From NCBI GenBank assembly GCA_003640385.1, contig RCAB01000235.1, forward strand, positions 32,998-96,997: 64,000 bases of DNA, given 5' to 3'. Of this stretch, positions 25,201 through 35,796 are shown piece by piece (the stretch's first letter is position 1; the number at the start of each line of letters is the position of its first letter). This stretch comes from Setaria digitata (lineage: Eukaryota; Nematoda; Chromadorea; Rhabditida; Setariidae). Made by a program: the position numbers and the translations under genes. Below the pieces are notes generated by a model. That model was not told where the DNA came from. It saw only the letters and a list, made by a program, of their open reading frames with translations, and ran no database searches.

Positions 25201-26346
25201 GTTCACCTAACAGTTTCACAATTTTATGCAAAATTATTAAGCCGATCTATTCGATAAAACATTACATTCATAAAAATCCGGATATAATTCTCCGCCCAGT
25301 TTATCGAACTTGATAACACGTATGAACTACTAATAATATTTGTCTTGCTAGTAAAAGTGTTTGATTATATTTAATATTTTATCAGTACAAAATTATTTGT
25401 TTTATCGCTCTGATAATTGATAATTCTCTCACAGTTGAAAAGAAAATGAATGTCAACAATAATGCCATGTTTTAAAGGATATTTTATAAAAATTTTTTCA
25501 ATAAAATTAAAATCAAAAAAAAAGAAAAATTGAAAATCAACACCTCGTACAAAGCCTAATAGTTTTAAAAGTGAAAAAAAAAAAACTCAAAAATACACTC
25601 ATACTCATATCAAATAATGCGAACAGATTCTCATTCTTTTAATCATATATTTATATACGTAAAATAAACAAAAATGAATGATAATGACTATGAAGGAAAT
25701 ACTAGAAGGATATAAAAAGACCAAAGATGGCGTCTTTTCTTTTATTTCTTCTGAATAGTTTTTTTTCTAACTTATAAACTATCTCACGTAGTACCTTTAT
25801 ACTTCTAAAGTGTCCCACATAACACTCTTTATATTGTGGAGTATTCTTTTACACATAAAATATCTCACGAAATATGGATTATACTAATAAAATGTCTCAA
25901 GTTACACATGTTACACCTCATGAGGTATCTTACGCAACATATTTATTTATAGAAGAATATAAAAAAAAAAAAAAAAACAAATGATAAGAAAGAAATGGAT
26001 AAAAGACGATAAGAATAAGTAAAAGGCTTGCGCTAATTAATCATCATCACTTGTTTCCATCTCTCTTATATTTATGAAGCATCTTACGTAATACAAATTA
26101 TTTATAGAAGACATGGAAAAAATAGATGATGAGCAAGAAATGAAGAAGGACAGAAAGCAATGAGTAAAAAGCTTACGCTAATTCATCATCTTCATCACTT
26201 GTTCCCATCTCTTCCTCATCGTTACAGTTAGAAAGTTCAAAGTTCACCGGTATCTTCACCTCATTCATGTCATTTCCTGTTGTTGCACCATTCATATTTG
26301 CTACCCGTAAAGTTGATTCTCTGCTTGATCCACCATCACCAGCCAT
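22288..26346 (-). CDS. Cation diffusion facilitator, Mn-type (MTP8-11-like)
   Basis: A membrane metal/proton antiporter of the CDF family, predicted to move Mn2+ out of the cytosol or into an organelle. Nine exons in consistent phase: 26346-26177, 24964-24754, 24451-24279, 24177-24084, 23927-23760, 23592-23429, 23207-23132, 22985-22821, 22530-22288; 487 aa. An acidic cytosolic N-terminus (residues 1-57), a FYRKQSNLVENF-type segment near 110-125, about six membrane segments, then a cytosolic ferredoxin-like tail (VYHFGTRFLVEVHIV; ERAFVHCDYEYEH). The two metal-site motifs are DSAVD (D234/D238) and DHWND (D340/D344), both DxxxD, as known for Mn-CDFs, not the HxxxD of Zn transporters. The ATG lies 3 nt after a tttttttcag acceptor, suggesting trans-splicing. 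Exon 8 ends at AAG|gtcttt; a longer version would hit a stop. Substrate is inferred. Confidence 0.93.
25918..26222. repeat. Tandem duplication copying CDF exon 1 edge into intron 1
   Basis: The unit at about 25918-26066 repeats, diverged, at about 26076-26213. It starts with ATCTTACG, continues through ATTTATAGAAGA and ends with the 3' end of exon 1 plus its donor. In the intronic copy the donor GT has become GC. Fainter copies of the ATCTCACG block occur at about 25785 and 25860. Confidence 0.7.
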
Positions 26347-26429
26347 TTTCTGAAAAAAAACCAATTATTGTTTGCTTCTTGTACCAAAACAAATACATTT
26401 TTTTATTCTGGCACGTTAAATGTCCCATT

Positions 26430-26640
26430 CTAAACATTAAAAATATTTGTTTTCCTAACAATACAAAGTGCCATATATTCTTTGCGCCCAGATGTCCTCC
26501 CATTGAGAACTTTAGCCCACAAAATTACTGAACATCTGTTAATCTCCAGATACTTTTGCAACTCGTGCACTAACCCATTGCTAATAGATGGATATTCCGA
26601 ACATAGCTTCTTGCATTCGTTAGTCAGCAATCTCACCTGT
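26430..26640 (-). other. Coding-like open frame upstream of CDF gene
   Basis: It reads RLLTNECKKLCSEYPSISNG, then VHELQKYLEINR and VILWAKVLNGRTSGRKEYM, ending at TAG 84 bp before the CDF ATG. Residue composition is globular and codons are mixed, unlike chance frames nearby. A tacag|GTG precedes it. It may be an exon of an unrecognised gene or an old element fragment. I do not recognise it. Confidence 0.3.
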
Positions 26641-28365
26641 ATTACCCGAGAATTCCGGGATTATTCGGGAGTTTTGACACTCCCAGAAATCTTCTGAACA
26701 TTATCCCCGAAAATCTTAACATGGACTTACGCGATATTCCAAAATGCACCAATATAATAGGTACGAATATTCCGTTAAATCCTTAGAATTCTGGTATGTT
26801 GATTCTTGTGATGTTAGTTAGTTGGAATGAAATTAATTAGCCTCATTAAAATCTCACTGTAGTACTCTTTCCGTTATTACACTTACGAACTTTGTAGTTT
26901 TTTCAGTAAGAAAGAAACTATACGCAACTCAAATATTGCAATATTTATTATAATTGAAGATCAATCAAATCCCCCCGAAATGATCCGTCACCCTTTCATT
27001 AGGGAACGCTTACACGCTTAGAACACTTATACGCATACTATCCTTTCTTTTGTGTAAAAAAAAGCTTTTTACGCCATCCAAACAGGTAGTTATTATCTTG
27101 CATTAAACTTATACATTATTTCCGCGTTTACTTCTGTTGTATTTTTACGTTGTCCGTTATTTCACGTCATGTATGAAAATCGTTTAATTGTTCCCATTTT
27201 ATTAAAATGATATCTTAAAAAAAAAAAAAAGAAAAAATAGAAAATATCAATGTACCAAAATACAAGAAACGACTAGTAATGTTTTGATGTGGCGTATAGA
27301 ACTATAAAAAAAAAATTGCAATTTTTTGAAAATGACTGTTATGAAATTCAGTATTTCATCCTAATATTACTGTTAAAATGTTAGAGAATGTATGAATTCG
27401 CAGTTATCATTTGTTTGTTAAAATTTAATGTGAAATGATTGATCGACATCGATTGATTCAGTCGATCCAATTCACGAATAATGTCAATCACTTGGTAGAA
27501 AAAATTGACTGTATTCACAAATGTTATTCATTTTCTTCAGAAAGAGACATTTAAAATGTTAACATAGTATTAATCATCTTGAAAACAAATTAGCACTTAT
27601 CATTACTTTTTTTAATTGTAATTGGAATTCATTTTTCCCAGAAATACCAAAAATATTCGATTAATATTATTTCGACGGATTAAGTACTGTAATTATTTGT
27701 TGCAATGCATGCATATTTTATCAGTTAAAATCAAGACAAATAGTCTATTATTATCAAGAAAAAAAGAATTATTTTGAAAAGAAATTGATAGTAAAAAAAA
27801 AAGAGGGAAGAAAAAAATGTTCAAATGATTGTAATGCGAAAGCAATAAATAGCCTTCAAATTAGCCGTCTTGCATTGAACTACATTTAACATTTAGGAAT
27901 TAAAAATTCTTTTCTTTCTTTCTTTCATACAACTTTTTTTTTCTTTTATCGTAAAAGAAAAAGAAAGGAGAAGAAAATAAAAGCTGGTGATCGATGTTTC
28001 ACCTCAAATCAATATTGATTTAAAAAAAAAAAAAAAAAAGATTTAAATTAATTATTTCCAATTATTTTCTTTCGCACGCAGTGGAAACTTTTTGTAAATT
28101 TTAGATATCTAAAGAATGAACGAAATGGAAAAGAAAAGAAAAAGAAAATGAATGTATCGGTAAGAAATGCTTAAAATGCAATTGAGGCAAAAATTTAATT
28201 TAGAAAAGAAGAAAAAGAAAGAAAAAGGAATAAAACAACCAAAGGAATGAATGAAACTAAGTTAGCATTTTATCAAATAGCATGATTAATGCTATATTTC
28301 AAAAAAAAAGTTCGATAAAATGTTCAATTTCATACTTTTGTTTCATCTAACCAAAGGGGCATTAA

Positions 28366-28411
28366 ATAACTGATAAAAGCTTAGCATTTTATCAAAATTT
28401 TCATCAGTTAT
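28366..28411. repeat. Nested inverted repeat with TGATAA arms
   Basis: ATAACTGAT (28366-28374) pairs exactly with ATCAGTTAT (28403-28411), and within it TGATAAAA pairs with TTTTATCA. The stem carries GATA-type words in both orientations. Confidence 0.7.
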
Positions 28412-28957
28412 AGCTATGAAAAAGAAAAAAAGAGAGTCAATACAAGAATATCTTGCAGTGATATGAATGAATTATGAAGGATTTGGAGAATTTGGATAGG
28501 TAGCTAAAATTAGACCGTTTATTCTGAGAAAAATAAGCGAAACTTTAGCGAAGTGATTTGATTTGATTTCATCAACTGACATTATTCATGCTGAAAAAAG
28601 ATACATACATGCCTGATTACCGTAACTGCTTGGACAAAGGTCAAGGAAAATCACCCTTGAATAATCATCACTTCAGAAAGGAATACATCACCGAATTAAT
28701 TAAGAGCAAGGTGTGTTGCCGCAACCACTGACCCATTCTCCTCCACATATATATATTATTATAATTCAATCAGGAAAAAAGATGTCAGTTTTGATAAAAA
28801 GATTAAAAAGGAAGTCAATCTAGCCCAGTAATGAAAGTAATGGAACTTTATGTTTGTTATTTTATAGATGAAGAGCAATCAGATTAATCAGCTACTTAAT
28901 TTCTATATTTATACTTTTACCAGTGGTTTAAGATAACAATTTATCTCTTTGTAAGAT

Positions 28958-31900
28958 TTACTTTTCTTTTTCCACTTCCATTACCTTACTTTCTATAGCA
29001 GCTTTGGCTGCTTTTATCAACGGATATCTTCCACGTTTACATACACCCTGAAATAATTAAAATAATCAAAAAATAATTAACGAACGATTAATTATGTTAG
29101 TTTTCTGAAATAATGCTCAAAAAGATGTATACACTCTGAAGTACTTAAGAGAATTTTGCAAAGTAAAACACGCATATTCTGAAATAATTAGCAAACAACT
29201 GATTGTGATAGCTTTGTAAAACAATGGATAATTAAAAGGATATGAGGCAAGCCAATATGATAATGTTATAAAATATTTAAAATAATACCATATAATCATC
29301 AGATGCCAGATCGTATATCATAATACCAGCCAAGTTATATGCTCTTATATAGCTTGCCTTCGAGAACATTGTTATCGGATCCTCAAAACCCAGCCACTGT
29401 CGATCATCACCGTAAATGTATGCCGATCGTGTCTTCTCGTCAAACAAATATTTATATTTTCCTGTTTTTGCTAAATTACATACCTTAAAAAGACATTTTG
29501 ATGGAATAAATACAAGAAATTGGAAATATTAAAGAGTAAATAATAACAATAGAAAAGAGAAATTCTTTTTTTTGCCACAAAATGATCAGCTTATATCATT
29601 TCTTTTCTTTCATTATCAAAGTTATAAAAATTTCAAAAAAGAAGTTTTTTCACTTGCAATATATGTATTATATAGCTCTTCTGAAACTGTCAATTTTATT
29701 AAGACTAAGACTAACCTCAGCTTAATATTAGTTAATAATTCTTGGATTATTTTTGAAATTTTCCAAACATTGAAATCACTTTTTGCTCTTGGAATATATG
29801 AGATTAAAACTAAAAAAATTAAATGAATAAGAAAATTTTATATCAAAAAAGGAGAGAGATTACCTTAGAAAATGGATAGGTAACACCAAGAGATGCATGT
29901 CCAGTAGCTGGAGCGTAAAGGAAATGAAGATATTTGGTAAGAAGCGTGTAACCACGTCCGTACGTGGGTATACCGAATACGGTCTTATTAGCCCATAAAC
30001 CTTTCCTAAGCCAATGTTGCGTCGAATAGTCCTGCAATGATAACTGCATCATATCATATCATATCATGTTCCACTAAAAAAAGAATGAATTGCAAATTAT
30101 CGCACTTTATATAATATTTCGCATTCATTCAGTTTGTAAATGATGATTAATTTTAGTTCCATTTTAAATTTTCCACCAAGTCATGTCAAGTTCCATTAAA
30201 AAAATGAATTAATTACAAATTATTGAATCCATTTTATCCAATTTTTCAAATTCATTCAATTTACAAATGTTAATTACTTTTAGTTTCATTTCAAATTTCT
30301 TCATCATACCATTATTAGTATCATGAAAAAAAGAAATGGATCAATTTACAAATTACCGAATTCATTTTTGCGAATATTCCAAATTCATACAGCTTATGAA
30401 ATAATGGTGCATTAAAACCTGTCCAAGGTTGTTGAAGCTTATTGTACATATGGAAATCATAATTCATAATTTGAACATAATCTAAATATCTGCAAGAAAA
30501 AGTAAATTATTCTTCTATTTATTTTACATGTTTTTTCCTCTATCTCTGTCTTTTTTTTCGAAAATAATTTAGGCTATTTTTAAATAACCAATAATTGCCT
30601 AAAATTAACCATTCTTATTCTCATGTATGATTCCATTCAAGTAGTTAATTATGATCACTATGATTTTTCTAATTATACTATAAATAATAAGCATTAGTTA
30701 ATTTTTCTGTTTTTTTTTTTTAAAAATTAAAGAAATTTAGTGATGAATTGGAGGCAAGGTCAGCTAGCAAATTAATAATACAAACACACACACACACCAG
30801 TAAGGTTTAATTTCCTACTGAATAGACTACTGAGGATAACAAAATAAAAGATTAAATTAATTATGAAAGAATAACTTGTTCAACGATTTCACATCATATG
30901 CTTTATCAACGATTATAGCAGGCGCAGCAACTGCTAAGCTTAACAATAAATTAGATTTAGCCTGATTTAAACTTTCTCGTAATTCCTAAAAAAAAAAAGA
31001 AAAAGGAAACAATCATTTCCATTGTTTCAATTATTGGAATGTAATGTAAATATTTTTCTCGAAAAAAATAGATAAATAACCATGATTGATAATGAATTAT
31101 TACTGCTCGGATATTAGGAATGGTTGAAGGAATGAACTTACCTTGATCAAAATAGACAAACCTTCTTTATCCGTTGGCTCTGCATCTGAACTCCATACTG
31201 GAAACTCCCAGTCAATGTCAAAACCACTGACTTGATTTATTATTAAATATTCTTTTACATCTTCGATCAATTTTTCCCTCAATTTCTTCTTTTTTACCTA
31301 AAAATACTTATTTCAAAAAATAAAAAGTATTTTGTATTAATCTTTAGAAATAATTACAATTCAAAACCTTGACAATGTAAATTTCATTATCTACAGACAA
31401 TATAGAATAAATTCTTTGTGAAATTGAAAGAAAATAATAAGGAAGATAAGTGTGCCGGGAAATATATTAAAAAAAAATTACTGATGAATATTCCGAGGAA
31501 AGAGAGAGAAGAGAAGGAAATGATAGACGGGTTGAAAGGATGGAAAAAAAGAGAAGAAAAAACTAGTTGACTAGAACAAGTAATTCAGTTAATTATAATT
31601 TTTGATCAATTATAATTTCAGTAATTATAAATTAATTAGTAATGAGGTATTAATTAATAAAGGAACTAATATGTCGCACATCTCATTGTGTGAAGAAAAA
31701 AAAAAAAAATTCTCAAAGAAATTCTCCTTTGTCTTCAATGAAAGAATGAAAATAATGAGAAAAATTGCCAAGAATTGTAAAAAATTGAAATAATTAGATA
31801 ACCAAATAGTCAAAAATTGTATAAATATAAGTAGCAAAATAAAAGCCAAGAAATTTAAAAATTGTAATAATAATTTAGGCACTAAGTATTAGAAATAATG

Positions 31901-32676
31901 ATAATAATACTAATAACAACTTAACAATTAATAATAGCATTTAATAAACAGTAATAAAGAGCAAACAAATAATGATAAATTAGGTAATTACAATAAAGTT
32001 AAGTAAAAAAGTGAAATAAATGCCTATCAAAAATGATAAATTGATTGAAAGTAATGGGAAGGTAAACGTACGAGATATGACATACGATTATTGATAGGTG
32101 TTAAAGTAATCAGTAATTTGGGATTTGCCAATTGACCATTTAACCATTCTTTTAAGGTAGCAATTATGGTACTATTCGGCAGAACGATATGATATGACTC
32201 GTCGATGGTACATGAACCAATTAAGTTATAATGTGTGCATAAATTTTCCTCAAAATAACTAACCGATGGATTATTCCACCTGAAATGCTCAATTTTTGGA
32301 GTTTTTTTTCTTCCAAACAATTGAACATTCTTTGATCATAGAAATTCACATTAAAGGATATGTAGAATTTTTCTTATAATTAGACTTAAGCATTATCTAC
32401 TAAACTCTTAATTTTTTTTGTTTTTTCTTTTTGAGAAGGAAAATGAAACTAAAAAGAAGAATAATATAAACAAATAAATAAAAATTACTGAAAGTAGCAG
32501 CTTATAATTGGTCGAATTGCAAACCCAAAATTGGAAGTTTTATTTTTAATAATTATTTTTCTGAAAAGATAAAAAAAAGATAATAATTACTGAAAATAGC
32601 AAGTTATAATTGGTTGTTGTAATCCCAAGATTGAAAGTATATTGATGGCATAAATGTACAGCACTAGTAGAAACAT
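28958..32676 (-). CDS. GH18 chitinase-like secreted protein
   Basis: Glycoside hydrolase family 18 fold, 381 aa, with no chitin-binding domain or Ser/Thr linker. Eight exons in phase: 32676-32591, 32279-32072, 31297-31142, 30985-30876, 30489-30357, 30031-29864, 29483-29289, 29047-28958. Residues 1-20 form a signal peptide (MFLLVLYIYAINILSILG). CYFQW and LCTH mark beta-1. GFDIDWEFP (123-131) is the catalytic strand with D125, D127 and proton donor E129. Y197-D198 (MNYD) and GIPTYGRGY (from about 251) follow. The C-terminus has CKRGRYPLI. Oddities: the SxGG motif before the catalytic strand is missing (LLITLTP instead), the first Asp of DxxDxDxE is Ser122, and the usual Trp of the last strand is Tyr344. 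It may be a weak enzyme or a sugar-binding protein. The ATG abuts a ttcag acceptor, as in trans-spliced genes. Confidence 0.93.
29034..29191. repeat. Repeats of the exon 8 acceptor in GH18 intron 7
   Basis: The junction TACACCCTGAAATAATT (about 29042-29058 in plus sense) has degenerate copies at about 29130-29146 (TACACTCTGAAGTACTT) and 29175-29190 (ATTCTGAAATAATTAG). Each preserves a potential CAG acceptor on the minus strand. These are short, so partly chance is possible. Confidence 0.4.
30064..30410. repeat. Three-copy tandem array overlapping GH18 exon 5 end
   Basis: CAAATTA-anchored units begin near 30093, 30216 and 30349 (periods 123 and 133 bp). The third is the functional end of exon 5 with its gt donor. 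The first two lie in intron 5, still resemble the exon end, and have lost the donor GT. Confidence 0.65.
30779..30798. repeat. Short CA microsatellite
   Basis: About eight CA units in GH18 intron 4. Confidence 0.85.
32484..32640. repeat. Duplication of GH18 exon 1 end and donor
   Basis: The segment 32587-32640 (3' half of exon 1 and its donor) recurs at 32484-32540 in intron 1, about 103 bp away, with roughly 80 percent identity by eye. The copy retains a TTTCA|gtaat donor but carries a small insertion that shifts its frame. Confidence 0.75.
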
Positions 32677-34613
32677 CTGAAATTTTTTATAAATTTATTC
32701 ATCAAAAACAAAAATGATTACATGAAATATTAAGAGATTCATTTATTAATTAAAAATAAACCAGAATCGATTTGACCCTTCAAATGCAAAACATTTCGTG
32801 TGTTGCCGGGAAAATTCAATGTTAACAAAATCATGCAAATGTGGAAATGAATTGTTTTTATAAATGTAAATATTGTAGCAATTGAAAAATAATTACACGA
32901 AAACTGTATCTTAAAAAAAAAAAAAAATAGATTAGAACGAAGCAAAAATTTTTTAGCAAATGCTCATGTGAAGATAAAAGTTGGAAGAAAGTTCGAAACT
33001 AAGCAACACTTGTGATAACGAACTATCACTAATGATATTTTTCAGCTGATGATGATAATGACTTTTGCCACATTGCAAGGAAGACTGAAGAACTAAAATC
33101 TTCGTACGAGAATACATACATACAAATATATACTACGTACAGGCACACGAGTACATATATTCATTTTCAACTATTTCAATCATCTTAACATAAGTAGTTC
33201 ACTATTTATCTTAACATAATTAATCAGAAATGATGTGATATTTGGGAATACTTTCGATGACGTACGATGAGATGGAAATTATACTTATAATCTGAAGTAA
33301 TCTGTCGATTAATACCTCATATTAATCATTATTAGTCTGCATAAATCACATTAAGTGCAACTCGTGCAATATTTATTTAAAGTCGTTTTAATAATTTGCT
33401 ATATTCTATGATAATCTCAAGCACAATATAAGCAGAAAAAAAAGAGTACAGTTTGCGAATTATCAAAATTTCTGTTTAAAACACTGGATTAATTTGATTA
33501 TCTTAAATAAATTTGAGGATTGCCAATTTCAAAAAGAAAAAATGTTTAAAATTAGATGCACTAACAGGGAGTAAAGAAATTTTATGTAATTTTAATCATA
33601 TATTTTATTCAGCTGGCATTGCCACATTTTCCCGAATATTATTTTACATGCCCCAAATAATGCGGTAGAAAATAAAAAAATACGATAAAATTATCATTAT
33701 CATTAAACTTAAAAGCAATCTGTGAAATGGCTGTGTTGTTCATTTTCCAAACATTTTAAATCATATACTGATTAGTCACTGTTACTGTATCTATGCTGCT
33801 CCTACTGTACTTCCCACCACTCTTACTGTATTTCTACCTCGATTTGAATAATAGAAAACACCAGAATGAATGATGCTATATACCTGTCGATAAACATTGC
33901 TGTCATTCCGCATTCAATGTATTTCTGGTCACTCCGTGCCTACTGTAACTCGATTTCGACGATAGTGTTGTATAAAAGGTTGCCATACACTAATTAATTA
34001 ATTAATATTACTGTATTCATTACTCCATTCCTATCATGCTTTCAGCTGCCCTTATTCTATTCCTTACTATTTTTCCTAAAATATGATTTCAATAATGAAT
34101 ATCTATTGCATGTAACAAAAAAAAAAAATCAAATTAAATATGGAATTATTTTAACAGACCATAATCTGATAAGAAGTTTTTTATCTATCACATGAATAAA
34201 ACACACCATGTTGCTTTATGATACTGATAATATTCATTATCTCATTTTCCAGAATGTCACTTCATATTCTCTAAATAATGCAACAGAAAAAAAAAACAGA
34301 GAGGGAAAGAAAATTTTTTTCTTTGACTTTTTATTTAGATTAATAAAAACGATTAAGCTAATACTAAATGACGGATTAGATAGATGTTGATATGAGGTGA
34401 ACAATTTCAGTGATAATGATTAATCATTGCGCATTTTTTAGTTATTTTAAAATATAATTTTTCTTTTCCATTACTTCATATTTATTCGTTTTAAAAAGTT
34501 TTACCCTGCAAGTATCTATGATCATATTTAAGATTTCTTTTAAACAGATATTCGTTTTCTCCGCCTAAAAATCCATGACAAATAAAAATACAGGAAAAAA
34601 AAAAAACAAGAAA

Positions 34614-34687
34614 GATATGATAGGATTATCACTGCTATATATGCCATGAAGACAAATCTATGATAAGATTATCACTTCTACATATTG
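34614..34687. promoter_or_regulatory. Duplicated palindromic GATA element
   Basis: Two copies of ATGATARGATTATCACTKCTA (starting 34617 and 34660) each hold TGATARGATTATCA, back-to-back GATA sites. Further TGATAA words continue to about 34830. Nematode ELT-type GATA factors bind such sites; function here is inference. Confidence 0.4.
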
Positions 34688-35345
34688 AATGCAATAAATT
34701 CAGCATGCACGCAAGTATGATAATTTGATAAAAATTCGGCAATGATAAATGAGCAAATTACTTGATGAAATGGATAAAAATTTAAAATAAATGGATTGAT
34801 AACAATAAATTACTTGATAAAACTTATCAATCCTCTCTTCCTTTCTTTTTCATTTGTAAAATTTCTCAAAACTTATTCACGAATAATTTTTTCTTTCCTT
34901 CTCTTACCTTTCATAAAAGAACATCGAACACTTTTTTCTTTTCTTCTGCAAATGATTCATTAGTAATGTTAAAGGAGAAGATTCAAAAACATTTAAAACA
35001 CATTCTGAAAGAATGGAATTGTGTTCTTTTTGGAAAAAAAAACAGTCAATATATTCTAGAAACAATTGATGGAAAAGAGCCATTAAGTAAGAAAGTTTTA
35101 ATCGAACAAAACTTCGTCTGAAAATAGAAAAAAGAAGAAATATGCGAAGCTAATTAACATTCAACAGCAAAACACTTCACGCAGGTAAGTAATTAAGTAA
35201 TTAGCACTGATAACTACAGATAACAACAGAGTGAACAGTTGCACTATTAGTATACGTTTAGTTATAACGCTGCAATAGCGTGCCTCTTCTTCACTATGAC
35301 GAACTACTGCGCGCGGTACTTCCGATTTCTAAGTGAGCCGCCTCA

Positions 35346-35457
35346 GCGGACGTGACTAGGTGTTGTGCGGTAGACGTGAACAGTCGTTATCAGGTAGACA
35401 TGAATAGTCCTTATCGAATCGGATAGACGTGAGCAGTCGTTAGCGGACGTGAATAGC
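35346..35457. repeat. GC-richer degenerate minisatellite near INPP4 start
   Basis: Units start at about 35347, 35369, 35393, 35421 and 35445 with the core GGTAGACGTGARCAGTCGTTA (24-28 bp). CpG-containing and clearly less AT-rich than its flanks, about 340 bp upstream of the INPP4 ATG. It may be part of the promoter or 5' leader. Confidence 0.7.
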
Positions 35458-35796
35458 AAAATAATTGTTACCGCTGAACGTAAGAATAATATTATTATGG
35501 TTTATTTCGTCAAGCGTAAATGTTATTTCATTTCTAATCATCAATCATTCATCCCCGTATATCGATTAAACTTTGCTCATCTTGCTATGTTTAGGCAATA
35601 CGTCAGGTGACACGTAAGATTATGTTGGTATTTATCTGCATTATTAGCAGTTGTCAATGTATTCTGCGGAAAATATTTCTCGTTAATTGTTTCATATTGC
35701 TAGACTTTTCTTCTGAATTAGGCCTGTATATTTCATGTATTAAAATGGCTTAAATGGGCATGAATTTGAGTAAATATAAATTTTACTAAATTATAG

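Larger units (their letters stand above)
26347..28957. other. Between CDF start and GH18 stop
   Basis: It contains the CDF upstream region, an unexplained coding-like open frame (26430-26640), a less AT-rich stretch to about 27180 with short GGGA/TCCC inverted elements (about 26645-26690), and a hairpin at 28366-28411. No gene is recognised. Confidence 0.5.
32677..35796. other. Shared upstream region of GH18 and INPP4 genes
   Basis: Divergent intergenic region of 3.1 kb with no gene. It contains many GATA-type words, a duplicated palindromic GATA element (34614-34687), and a GC-richer minisatellite (35346-35457) near the INPP4 start. Confidence 0.55.

Noticed and set aside
26640..27180. Less AT-rich patch as a transposon
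   Set aside because: No terminal repeats, target-site duplication or transposase-like frame is visible; left as unexplained upstream sequence.
29572..29826. 84-codon plus-strand frame
   Set aside because: It lies inside a GH18 intron, is low complexity and has no support.
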